Below, one piece after another: positions 42,379-52,950 of a stretch of DNA of 64,000 bases. Numbering within the stretch: position 1 is the first letter of the stretch; each line of letters starts with the position of its first letter. The notes under the pieces were generated by a model, which was not told the origin of the DNA, did no database searches, and saw only the letters and a list, made by a program, of their open reading frames with translations. The stretch is taken from NCBI RefSeq assembly GCF_030316605.1, contig NZ_CP127039.1:310001-374000 (forward strand), read 5' to 3'. A program made the translations under genes and the position numbers. Source of the DNA: Spiroplasma ixodetis Y32. Lineage in GTDB: Bacteria > Bacillota_I > Bacilli_A > Mycoplasmatales > VBWQ01.

Positions 42379-43298
42379 TGGAAGCACTCAAAATAATTCT
42401 TGAACATTCTAGTTTAATTTTTGTTGTTTTAGTACTTGGTGCATTATCTGGATTAATTTCAGAACGTGCTGGTGTTGTTAATATTGGTATTGAAGGAATG
42501 ATGACAATTGGTGCTCTTGCTTTTTCTTCATTTGGGAAAAATATAGGTGTTAATTGAGGTAATTGATCACAAATTGTTGCTTTATTAGTAGGTGGATTAG
42601 CGGGAATGGGATTTGCTTGTTTCCATGCTTTTGCATCAGTTACTTTAAAATCTGATCAAATTATTTCTGGCGTTGCAATTAATATTTTAGCAGCAGCAAT
42701 TGCAGTTTTTGTTGTTCAGTTACCAGGGAATAATGGTTTTATTTCATTAACAAATATTTATCAATTACCAAAAATTGGTAATAATGAATTTTTTAATTTA
42801 TATTTATTTTTAGCAATTATATTTTTAGTAAGTATTGCTATTATTTTAAAATATACTAAATGAGGATTACATCATGTTGCAACTGGTGAAAATCCCAATG
42901 CGGTTGATGCTGCAGGAATTAATGTTATTAAACAACGATATGTTGCTGTATTATTATCTGGTTTTTTAGCAGGAATTGCTGGTGGTATTTTTCCAATGTA
43001 TGCTAGTCAAACTTTTCGTGGGACAGTTAGTGGAAATGGTTTTATTGCTTTAGCTATTTTAATTTTTGGACAATGAAGGGTACCATTGATTACAATTGGT
43101 GCTGCCTTATTTGCTATTGTTGAAACAACAGGTGCCAGAATTACGTTTTTACCAAATATTCCTCAATGAATATCAAGTAATTCTGATGTATGGAATATAT
43201 TGCCTTTTGTAACATCTTTATTAGTTTTAGTATTTACATCAAAATGAAGTAAAACACCAAAAGCATTGGGTATTGCTTTCAATAAATCTAAACGATAA
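42378..43298 (+). CDS. ABC permease 2 (nucleoside type)
   Basis: A 306-residue polytopic membrane protein: SERAGVVNIGIEGMMTIGAL, LKSDQIISGVAINILAAAI, WGLHHVATGENPNAVDAAGI and NGFIALAILIFGQW. This is the NupQ-like partner of the previous permease. The start overlaps the upstream stop (taATGg), implying coupled translation. aggagg lies inside the previous gene. Confidence 0.9.
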
Positions 43299-43392
43299 AA
43301 TTAGTTGTTAATAATTTTAATGATGAATTAATTTTGAAATTAAATTTTACTTTTTTAGTAATATTTTCTAAGATTTAATTAAAAATATAATA

Positions 43393-43441
43393 AAAAATAA
43401 AAAATTTTATAGGTATTTTATACTATAAAATTTTTTATTTT
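43393..43441 (+). terminator. Terminator of the ABC importer operon
   Basis: aaaaaattttatag / ctataaaattttttatttt form a long A/T stem around gtattttata, 100 bases after the last permease stop. Confidence 0.7.
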
Positions 43442-43573
43442 ATTAAGAATTTGAAAAAAATCGCAATAATACAGTTTTATTTATCAAAAAAATAAATATA
43501 ATTTTTGATAGATAGAAAAAATGTCGTAAAAGTTTAAATTAAATTTAATTAATTATATTTAGAGGGGAAAAAC

Positions 43574-44450
43574 ATGAATAATGGAAGTATAGTTATTAAT
43601 ACAGTTTATTCATTTCAAATTAATGAAATAGTTAATAAACAATCTAATAAAGAAAAACAACAAGAATATAAAAAAGATTATATAAACTTAATAAGAAACG
43701 GGAAATGAAAAAAAAGTAAAATATGATATCAAAAGAATAAAGAAAAAATAATAGAATATGCTCAAAGGCCCGAAGTAAAAGCAATAAAGAAAAAATATGT
43801 TCAAAGCTTTGAAGTAAAATTGAAAAAGAAAGAATATACTCAAAGGTTTGAAGTAAAATTGAAAATGAGAGAATATGCTCAAAAACCCGAAGTGAAAATA
43901 AGAAAAAAAGAATATAGACAGACATTATATAAAACCAATAAAGAAGAGGAACTAAAAAATAATCAAAAAAGATATCAATTTAATAAGCAAAAAAAGCAAA
44001 AACAAAGAGAATTACAATCTGGTTATGTTTTTAGTTCAAAATAAAATTTTGAGTTAAGCAATTTTAATTGTGATGATATGTGTAGTGAACAAATAAAAAA
44101 TATTGCATGAGATGTTTTAAAATTACAACTTTATTCAGAAACACAAGAAACAGAATTTAGATAAGTTGTTAGAGGAAGCAGAATTTGAATATATGGTTAA
44201 TGAAGAACAAAGTTTGGTACTAAGTAGTGAAAATTTGTTATCTAATTTAATTTATGATAATGTTTGTGGTGAACAAATTGTAAAAGATGTATCAAATAAT
44301 TTAGAATTATGTCAATCTGGTGAACAATTATTAGTTAATAAAAAAATATCACAACAAAATTTTAATTGAAATAGTAATATTATACTTACAAGTAATTTAA
44401 ACAGTGATAATTGTGATTATAATTTGGCAACTGGTTTTATCTTTAATTAA
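43574..44450 (+). pseudogene. Charged repeat protein, paralogue 2 (degraded)
   Basis: Starts MNNGSIVINTVYSFQINEIV after the family leader (atatttagaggggaaaaac). The middle has 13-residue repeats (EYAQRPEVKAIKK, EYTQRFEVKLKMR, EYAQKPEVKIRKK). A TAA at 44042 replaces the codon where paralogue 3 has Leu, and a 1-base insertion near 44160 shifts the frame before the acidic C-terminal domain (SLVLSSENLLSNLIYDN). At least two lesions. Confidence 0.7.
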
Positions 44451-44576
44451 TTTTAATTGTTAATAATATTTTTTTAAGTTTAAATTTAAAATTTTTGATT
44501 TTAAAAAAATAGTAATTAAGAGTAAAAAAAATAAAAATGAAAATATTATAGATTTTGTCATAATATATTTTTATTT

Positions 44577-45517
44577 CGGACTTCTCCCCACATGTACTTG
44601 TGGAGGAAACAATGAAATTGAATGAGTTCAACAATGCTTTTCAAACAGAACAGGATTGTTTAAAATATATAGCAAGTTTGAAGAAAAACAAATGTATCAT
44701 GTGTTCTTGAATAAGTTTGAATACTTCTAATTTAAGAAGAATAAGATGTTTGAAATGTCATCAAACATTTAGTATTCTTCATGGCACCATTTTTTACAAG
44801 TCACAAACACCTTTGAGATTTTGATTTTATCTCATCTTTAGATGAATAAACACCAAACATGGAATTACATCAACTGATGTTGCAAAAGAATTGGGTGTGA
44901 CTTTGAAAACTGCTTGAAGAATGGGTCATGAAATCAGAAATCGTATTGCCAAACAAGAACATCAATTTATTGTTGAGGGCATAGTGCAAATGGATGAAAT
45001 GTATCTTTCACATATGGGTTTTAAAAAACAAGGAAGATCTTTGATAAATAAAACATTAATTGTTGGGATTTATGAAAAAACAACCAATAATTTAATTGTG
45101 AAAGTAATCAAAAACGCAAAAAGTAAAAATCTTTTGCAGTTTGCAAGAAACCATATTTCTTCAAAGTGTGATGTACATACTGATTCTTGAAAAGGATATC
45201 GTGATTTCAAATCACTTTTCCCTAATCACAAAACAGTTAACCATCAAGATGGTTATGTTTCAAAAATTGGCGTAAATACCAATCAAATTGAATCAGTATG
45301 AAAACATATACGAAGAACATTTAAAACACATATCAAAGTTGCAAAACATCATGTTCATTTATATGCCAAAGAAGCTGCATATAAATTCAACAAGATACCT
45401 ACTTTTGAAACTGTAATGCTATGTTTCATTTAAAAATGTGGGGAGAAGTCCGTAGATAGGCTTTTCTCAGCATTTATGTGATAAAATTTAAAAATAGTAC
45501 ATAAAGGTAGAAAAGCC
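44577..45517 (+). mobile_element. IS1595-family element, copy 2
   Basis: 941 bp with an 8-bp duplication, ttttattt (44569-44576 and 45518-45525). Ends as in copy 1, with the conserved 75-bp tail after the inner inverted repeat. The transposase is intact. Confidence 0.9.
44612..45433 (+). CDS. IS1595-family transposase (copy 2)
   Basis: A 273-residue frame with UGA as W. The N-terminus is a zinc ribbon (CIMCSW ... RCLKCHQTFS). A DDE domain follows: IVQMDEMYLSHMGFKKQGRS, DVHTDSWKGYRD, and TNQIESVWKHIRR. The ATG follows tggagg. It makes double-strand cuts at the element's ends. Conservative difference from other copies: I for T after the CSW. Confidence 0.9.
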
Positions 45518-45621
45518 TTTTATTTTTTAATTAAATATTAAAAAACAGTTAAAATTGGTAAACCTAATTCATATATTTATTAATATAAAATTTAATTAAT
45601 TATATTTAGAAGGGGAAAGTC

Positions 45622-46437
45622 ATGAATAATGGAAATATAGTTATTAATGAATTTTATTTATTTCAAAAGAATAAAGAAAAAATGAAAGAATATGCTCAAA
45701 GGCCTGAGATAAAAGCAAGAAGGAAAGAATATGTTAAAAAATCTGAAGTGAAGGAAAGAAGGAAAGAATATCAACAAAGACCTGAAGTGAAAGCAAAAAA
45801 GAAAGAATATGCTCAAAGACCTGAAGTGAAAGCAAGAAGGAAAAAATATGATCAAGCGTGATATCAAAAAAATAAAGATAAAAAACGAGAATATGAGCAA
45901 AGGCCTGAAGTGAAAGCAAGAAGGAAAGAATATAAGAAAATAAGACATCAACTTAATAAGCAAGAAAAGGAAAAACAAAGAGAATTGCAATCTAGTCATG
46001 TTTCTACTTTAAAACTAAATTTTGATTTAAGTAGTTTTAATTGTGATGATATGTGTAGTGAACAAATAAAAAATATTGCATGAGATGTTTTAGAATCACA
46101 ACTTTATTCAGAAAGACAAGAAACAGAATTAGATAAGTTATTAGAGGAAAAAGAGTTTGAATATATGGCTAATGAAGAACAAAGTTTGGTACTAAGTAGT
46201 GAAAATTTGTTATCTAATTTAATTTATAATGGTTTATGTGGTGAACAAGTTATAAAAGATGTATTAAATAATTTAGAATTAGATCAATTAAATTTATTAG
46301 ATAAATCTATTGAACAATTGTTACTTAGTGAAAAAATAGCAGAACAAAACTTTGAATGAAATAATAGTATTCTATTTGCAAGTAATTTAGATAGTGATAT
46401 TTATGATTATAATTCAGTAACGAGACTTATTCCTTAA
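45622..46437 (+). CDS. Charged 13-residue-repeat protein, paralogue 3 (intact)
   Basis: 271 residues. After a short N-terminus, tandem 13-residue repeats occupy residues 23-102: EYAQRPEIKARRK, EYVKKSEVKERRK, EYQQRPEVKAKKK, EYAQRPEVKARRK, a variant with WYQKNK, and EYEQRPEVKARRK. They are highly basic and probably helical. The C-terminal half is acidic: CDDMCSEQIKNIAW, EFEYMANEEQSLVLSSENLL and LDKSIEQLLLSEKIAEQN. No signal peptide or membrane helix. Function unknown; an RNA- or DNA-binding or scaffolding role is only a guess. Confidence 0.7.
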
Positions 46438-46589
46438 TTAAATATTAATTTTAATTGTTAATTTTTACTTAAACTTAAAAAAATAAAATTTTATAGTTGA
46501 ATTTTTGGGAAACACAAAGTAATTTTTTAATTACAAAACAAGTCTAGTGTAAAATAATTAGGTATAGGAATATTGGGGGTGTTTATTTT

Positions 46590-47318
46590 ATGGCATTATT
46601 AGTGGCACATCGTGGATTTCGTTCTACAGAAGGTGAAAATCGAATCATTGATTTCCAAAATGCTTTGAAAATTTGCCAAGCAGTAGAGTTTGATATTCGA
46701 TTAACAAAAGATAATAAAGTAATTATTTTTCATGATGATACATTTGAAAGAATTGCCAATAATAAAAGTGAGGTTAGTAGTTTATTATATGAAGAAATTA
46801 TTAATTTGGAATTTTTTAAAAATAATAAAGAATGAATTCCACCATTATTTAATGATTTTATTGAAAAATTAAGTAAAAATTATCAAATGATTAATGTTGA
46901 AATTAAAGAAGAAATTAATCGTAAATATACCTCAAATCAATTAATGGTTATTTTTTCAGAAATTAAAAAATTAGAAAAAAAAAGTAAAGCCGAAATTATT
47001 CTTTCTTCATTTAATCACCAGTTATTAAACGAAATTGTTAAAAGAATTAAATATCCTATGAAAAAAGGTTATTTATTTGAAAATAAAAATGATTTTACTG
47101 AGAGGTATATTAAAAACTTTGATTATTTGCATCCTTCAATTTCCGTAGTTTTAGATTTTGAAATGATTAGTAAGTTAAAAAAATTAAAAAAACCGTTAAA
47201 TATATGAACATTTAAGAGTGATGAAGAAGCTGTGAAGATAAATAAAATCTATGGTAATCAAGTAGCTGGCTATATTAGTGATAATCCTAAATTATTATGA
47301 AAGCAGAAAAATAAATAA
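46590..47318 (+). CDS. glpQ: Glycerophosphodiester phosphodiesterase family protein
   Basis: A 242-residue GDPD: VAHRGFRSTEGENRIIDFQN (His and Glu of the active site), VEFDIRLTKDNKVIIFHDDT (metal and catalytic His), and the ISDNPKLL ending. It hydrolyses glycerophosphodiesters to glycerol-3-phosphate; in Mycoplasma pneumoniae the homologue is a virulence factor through H2O2 production. UGA-W twice. A TAATG at the stop could start a second gene (MKIFLSKCW...) that IS3 copy E cuts off after about 10 codons. Confidence 0.88.
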
Positions 47319-47350
47319 TGAAGATATTTTTAAGTAAATGTTGAAAAAGT

Positions 47351-48569
47351 GGAATGGCAACACTTTTTAGGACTATTTTTTGGTAGACATTTGTGCTTGG
47401 TATTTGATGGGGGTTAAGTAGTTTAGAGTGCTGTGAATTCTTATGTTGTTATATCAGTTGATGTAATCAAATAATTCTAATTTTAATTGGATTAATGATG
47501 TAAAATTTCTATTATTAATAAATTCTGTCTTAAAAGTTTTGAAAGTTGCTTCAGCAATAGCATTTATCATAAGGACAGCCTTTTTTGCTTAAAGAACGAT
47601 TAATATTGAATGCTAATAAAAGTTTATCAATCATTTTATTGTTAAATTCATTGCCGCGATCACTATGAAATATTTCAATATCTTTTAAACAATGATTTGA
47701 TTGCATAAATGCTTGGTTTACTAATGATGCATCTTTTTTAACTCCAAACACACTATGTCCAATAATTTCGCGGTTAAATAGGTCAATTAATAAGCAAATA
47801 TAGTTTCATTTACCATTAACTTGAACATAAGTTAAATCACTAACAATAACTTCATTTTTAATTCTATTATTAAAGTTTCTATTAACAAGATTGGTTATTT
47901 GACTATCATTAACTTTATTATGATGATTTTTGAATGATAATTTAGTGTATTTTGATATTAACTTATGCTTATTCATAATTTCTTTAATTTTTCTGCGTGA
48001 TAAATAAATTTCTTGGTTTGCTAGTATGACTTTTAATCTTCTTGTTCCATAAACTTCTTTATTTTCTTTAAAAGCACTAATAACAGCTTGTTCATAAATA
48101 TTATTTTGATTTTTTTCTTTTTTCTTTAAATTAAAATAATATGTTGATTTAGAGAGTTTTAAAAAAGGACACATTGTGCGAATTTTATATTTAGATTTAT
48201 TTTTAACAATAATTTCTATTTTCTGCCTATTATTAGTGCTGCTTGCTTTAAAATATCATTTTCCATTCGTAACTGTTTTAATTCTTTATTTGCTTGAATT
48301 AATTGTTTTTCTAAATCAGAAAGATTATCTTTAGTTTTAAAACTACCTGAATTAGTAAATTGCTTAATTCATTTATAAGTAACTGCTCTTGTAACATTAT
48401 ACTCTTTAGCAAGGCAAGATATTGATTTACCACTTTGATATAAAGCTACTATTTGCTTTTTAAATTCGTCGGTATATGAGTTAATATTGGTCATAATTAT
48501 AATTCCTTTCTTTTCACTAATTTGTTCACTTGTCTACGTAATTAGTGTCCAATAAAGTGTAACCCATCC
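47351..48569 (-). mobile_element. IS3-family element, copy E
   Basis: 1219 bp with both ends (ggaatggcaacac and cccatcc). orfB has an extra T near 47563 (agcatttatcataagg) that shifts the DDE core, and an in-frame 3-base insertion near 47746. No target duplication. Confidence 0.83.
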
Positions 48570-48706
48570 AACTTAATGTTTTGATTAATATTTTCATTAA
48601 GATCTCATTTTTTGTTTTCCCCAATAACTTCTTAAGTTTAAGAAGTTAATTATATTTTAAGTCGTTTAAAAATAAATGCAATAAGTGTTTAGTTTATGAT
48701 AGAAAT

Positions 48707-48747
48707 AAAAAATAACTAATCTCATTAATGAAATTAGTTATTTTTAA
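48707..48747 (-). terminator. Terminator now separated from its gene
   Basis: aaaataactaat / attagttatttt form a stem around ctcattaatgaa, just left of the IS1595 copy inserted at the 3' end of the gene at 49707. It most likely terminated that gene. Confidence 0.6.
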
Positions 48748-48761
48748 ATATAAAAATTTAT

Positions 48762-49702
48762 CGGACTTCTCCCCACATGTACTTGTGGAGGAAACAATGA
48801 AATTGAATGAGTTCAACAATGCTTTTCAAACAGAACAGGATTGTTTAAAATATATAGCAAGTTTGAAGAAAAACAAATGTATCATGTGTTCTTGAACAAG
48901 TTTGAATACTTCTAATTTAAGAAGAATAAGATGTTTGAAATGTCATCAAACATTTAGTATTCTTCATGGCACCATTTTTTACAAGTCACAAACACCTTTG
49001 AGATTTTGATTTTATCTCATCTTTAGATGAATAAACACCAAACATGGAATTACATCAACTGATGTTGCAAAAGAATTGGGTGTGACTTTGAAAACTGCTT
49101 GAAGAATGGGTCATGAAATCAGAAATCGTATTGCCAAACAAGAACATCAATTTATTGTTGAGGGCATAGTGCAAATGGATGGAATGTATCTTTCACATAT
49201 GGGCTTTAAAAACAAGGAAGATCTTTGATAAATAAAACATTAATTGTTGGGATTTATGAAAAAACAACCAATAATTTAATTGTGAAAGTAATCAAAAACG
49301 CAAAAAGTAAAAATCTTTTGCAGTTTGCAAGAAACCATATTTCTTCAAAGTGTGATGTACATACTGATTCTTGAAAAGGATATCGTGATTTCAAATCACT
49401 TTTCCCTAATCACAAAACAGTTAACCATCAAGATGGTTATGTTTCAAAAATTGGTGTAAATACCAATCAAATTGAATCAGTATGAAAACATATACGAAGA
49501 ACATTTAAAACACATATCAAAGTTGCAAAACATCATGTTCATTTATATGCCAAAGAAGCTGCATATAAATTCAACAAGATACCTACTTTTGAAACTGTAA
49601 TGCTATGTTTCATTTAAAAATGTGGGGAGAAGTCCGTAGATAGGCTTTTCTCGGCATTTATGCGATAAAATTTAAAAATAGTACATAAAAGGGAGAAAAG
49701 CC
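48762..49702 (+). mobile_element. IS1595-family element, copy 3
   Basis: 941 bp, 8-bp duplication aaatttat (48754-48761 and 49703-49710). Its transposase has lost one A (gctttaaaaacaagg) near 49209, and a Glu of the QMDEM motif is Gly. Confidence 0.9.
48797..49617 (+). pseudogene. IS1595 transposase, frameshifted (copy 3)
   Basis: 821 bases. The lost A shifts the frame just after the first catalytic motif, which is itself changed (QMDGM for QMDEM). Confidence 0.85.
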
Positions 49703-49706
49703 AAAT

Positions 49707-50228
49707 TTATTTAAATGAAGAACTATATGGATTGCTATTTGCCCTTCTTTCTCATTGAGAACAACTAGGTATTTCATTAATTTTGATTTTATTACTTTCA
49801 TTTCATGAACCTTTTAACTTTTCACCAGTTTTTAAAACTGTATCAAAGAGTATACCAAAAGTTCCATCATGATAAACAGATGGTTCATTCATACGCACAT
49901 GTTTTAATTTTTCAAATTCTTGACTTTTTAATGCTTCTTGTTGTTTTCTTTCTTCTTGACAATATGGTCTATTTTTTATTACTTCTATTTGTTTATAATT
50001 ATTTATTCATTTTTTTTCTTCTTTTCGCAATTTTTGTTCTAATGGTCTTATAGTATCATTTGTTTCAATTACTCGTTCTGCTTCTGTTCTTCAATTTATT
50101 TGATCTAATTTTTCTCATTCAAAATATATTTTTTGTTGTAAATATTTTCGATTTTCAGAAGAATTTTTCATTTTTCTTTGGCATTCTTCTATTTCTTTTT
50201 TATTTCCTTTAGTTAAATTTTTAAACAT
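49707..50228 (-). CDS. Hypothetical coiled-coil protein, 173 aa
   Basis: Starts MFKNLTKGNKKEIEECQRKM and is rich in Lys/Glu helices (SSENRKYLQQKIYFEWEKLD, EERKQQEALKSQEFEKLK), then a C-terminal MNEPSVYHDGTFGILFDTVL segment and a Ser-rich end. Many UGA-Ws. aaggtgggaaa precedes the ATG. The IS1595 duplication at its 3' end reconstitutes the TAA stop, so the protein is intact. Function not recognised. Confidence 0.55.
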
Positions 50229-50253
50229 TTATGTTTCCCACCTTTTTAAAATA

Positions 50254-50290
50254 AAAACTCATTTACTTTAAAATAAAGTAATGAGTTTTT
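50254..50290. repeat. Hairpin upstream of the 49707 gene
   Basis: aaaaactcatttacttta / taaagtaatgagttttt with a 3-base loop and one bulge. Same position relative to the ribosome site, and same acttta core, as the hairpin at 24663. Confidence 0.55.
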
Positions 50291-50479
50291 TATAAACTAA
50301 ACATTATTTAGTTTTAGTAGATTATACTAAAAAAACTAAAAAAGGTGTTGATTAAACTTTTTTTAGAATATTTTTTATTTTCTTTAATTAGTATGAAAAG
50401 TTATAAAATTAAATTTAATTTTTAAAATAAAAAACTAGTCATTAAAAATATTAATGTTGTTACTAAATTAACAATATAT

Positions 50480-50485
50480 TATAAT
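50480..50485 (+). promoter_or_regulatory. -10 element for deoD
   Basis: TATAAT, 31 bases before the deoD start; -35 uncertain. Confidence 0.4.
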
Positions 50486-50515
50486 AACTATTATTATTTA
50501 AAAAAAGGAGAATAT

Positions 50516-51343
50516 ATGGAAAATAAAGAAAAAATTCCAACAGCTCATATTAAAGCTGCTCGTGATCAAATTGCAAAAGTAGTAATTATGCCAGGCGATC
50601 CATTACGTGCTCAATTCATTGCTTCTAATTTTTTACAAGATTGAAAACAAGTAAATAATGTTCGTAATATGCTAATGTTTACTGGGAAATATAAAGGATA
50701 TAATATTACTATTGCTGCTAGTGGTATGGGTATGCCTTCAATTGGTATATATTCATATGAGTTATTTAAATTTTATGATGTTGACTGTATTATTCGTGTT
50801 GGTAGTGCTGGTTCATATCAAAAAGATGTTAAAGTTTATGATATTATTAATACTACTAAAGTATATAGTGAATCTACTTTCGCTAAATATGCTGCTAATA
50901 TTGATGAAAATCAAATTGAATCTGTTGGTAATATTAGCAAAATTATTAATAAAGTGGCACAAAAAATTGATAATGAATTTGATCAGCAAAAAAATGAAAA
51001 TTCTTCGTATATAGTAAGTGAAAAAATAAATTTAAGATCAGGTTTAATTCATTCAAGTGATGTATTTTATCGTATTAATGATAATGATTATAAAACTAAT
51101 CCTTTAATTAGCAAATGCTTAGCAGTAGAAATGGAATCTTTTGCTTTATTTGCTAATGCAAAACATTTAGAAAAAAATGCGGCTTGTTTATTAACAATTT
51201 CTGATTCTTTTATTACCGGTGAATCAATTTCAGCAACATTACGCGAAACTAGTTTTAAAAAAATGATGATTTTAGCTTTAGAATCAGCAGTTGCTTATTA
51301 TAAAGAAGAGGATATTGATGATAATCTTAGCAATAGAAACTAG
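50516..51343 (+). CDS. deoD: Purine-nucleoside phosphorylase
   Basis: A 275-residue protein of the DeoD (hexameric) class: [59 protein letters not shown] and [12 protein letters not shown]. It splits purine nucleosides with phosphate, which fits the nucleoside importer nearby. An internal insertion (QQKNENSS) makes it longer than E. coli DeoD. aaaggag before ATG. It overlaps tsaD by 26 bases. Confidence 0.9.
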
Positions 51344-52256
51344 TTGTGATGAAACTAGTGTTGCTGTTATTAAAGATAAAAATGTTTTAAGTAATATTAT
51401 TGCTTCACAAATTAAGCTTCATCAACAATATGGTGGTGTTGTTCCAGAATTAGCAGCACGAGCTCATAGTGAAAATATTGCTACTGTCTTACAAACAGCA
51501 ATTGAAAAATCTAACATTTCAATTATGGATATTGATTTTGTTGCTTATACTAATAATCCTGGTCTTGCTAGTTGTTTACACGTAGGTAAAATTATAGCAG
51601 AAACTATTGCTGCTTATTTAGAAAAGCCATTGCTTCCATGTAATCATTTGTATGGACATTTGTATGCTTCTTTAATTAATAATGAATGAGAATTTCCAGT
51701 ACTTGGTTTATTAGTTAGTGGTGGTCATACACAGTTGATGTTGGCAAATGAACATTTAAATTTCAGTATACTTGGTCAAACATTAGATGATGCTGTTGGT
51801 GAATGTTATGATAAAGTTGCAAGAATGTTAGTTTTAAAATATCCGGGTGGTCCTGAAATTGAACGAAGTGCTAAATTGGGAAAGCCAACTTATAAATTAC
51901 CATTACCTAAAAATGATAATAGTTTAGATTTTAGTTTTAGTGGTTTAAAATCAGCATGTGCTAATTTGATAAATAAAGAAAAAGGTAAGTTACAATTTAA
52001 TAATTTTGCAACTTCTTTTCAAACAACAGTTATTCAAGTATTGATTAATAAAATTGAATTAGCATTAAAAAAACATAATCCAAAAACTTTAGTTTTAGCA
52101 GGAGGAGTTAGTGCTAATCAGCAATTAAGATTAGCAGTATTAGATTTAAAAATTAAATATCCAAATTTAAAAATAATTGTTCCAAAATTAGAATACTGTA
52201 CTGATAATGCAGCAATGATTGGTATTCTTGCAAGTTATCAAATTGAACATAAGTAA
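51318..52256 (+). CDS. tsaD: tRNA N6-threonylcarbamoyltransferase TsaD
   Basis: 312 residues: [33 protein letters not shown], the metal-binding H-x3-H in NHLYGHLYASL, LGLLVSGGHTQLM and VLAGGVSANQQLR. TsaD transfers threonylcarbamoyl to A37 of ANN-decoding tRNAs. ATG 51318 was chosen because it opens the conserved [12 protein letters not shown] and has a gagg site 6 bases upstream. Confidence 0.93.
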
Positions 52257-52266
52257 GGGTGAGCTC

Positions 52267-52860
52267 ATGATTATTGGTATTATTGGTGAAGCGGGAGTAG
52301 GTAAGACAACTGCTACAATTTTTTTTCAAAATAAAGGTGCGTATGTTATTTTTGTTGATAAAGTTGTTAAACATATTTATACACTAAAAGAAACAAAAAA
52401 AGCATTAATTAATGAATTCGGTGATACTTTTATTAATAATGATAAAACAATTAATAAAATAAAATTACGGTATGAAGCATTTCAACACCCTCATATTTTA
52501 CGTAAATTAGAAAATATTATTTGACCAAAAATGATAAAAATTGTTGAAGAAGATATTATTCGTAATAAAATACACCAAGAATTAATTGTTATTGATTGTG
52601 CAGTATTATTTAATGCAAATTTAAATTTATTAGTTGATAAAATTCTTTTAATTGAGGCTGAGGAAGATAAAAAAATCCAACGAATAAAAGAACGTGATAA
52701 TGTTAATGATTTACAAGTTATTTCATTATTAAATCAACAAAAAAAATATTTAATTTTAAATAAAGATATTGATTTTATTGTTAAAAATAACGGTACTATT
52801 AATGATTTTATTAAACAATTACAAAAAGTTGAAAAAAAGTTATTAACAAATAAAGTATAA
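52267..52860 (+). CDS. coaE: Dephospho-CoA kinase
   Basis: 197 residues: MIIGIIGEAGVGKTTATIFF (P-loop with GEAGVGKT), DKVVKHIYTLKETKKALI and the IDCAVLFNANLNLLVDKILL block. It carries out the last step of CoA synthesis. A UGA-W lies in the middle. It starts 10 bases after tsaD with a ggtgagc site. Confidence 0.85.
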
Positions 52861-52950
52861 AGATTAATGTTTTTTATTTTAAAAAACAACAGTAAAGAAT
52901 ATATTAAATTATTTTTGTATATTAAAATGAAAATTTTCATAATAAAAAAA

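Noticed and set aside
43644..43925. Hydrophobic minus-strand frames opposite the repeat proteins (also near 19155 and 45658)
   Set aside because: Poly-Phe/Leu/Ser frames are the mirror of Lys/Glu-rich repeats and lack ribosome sites.
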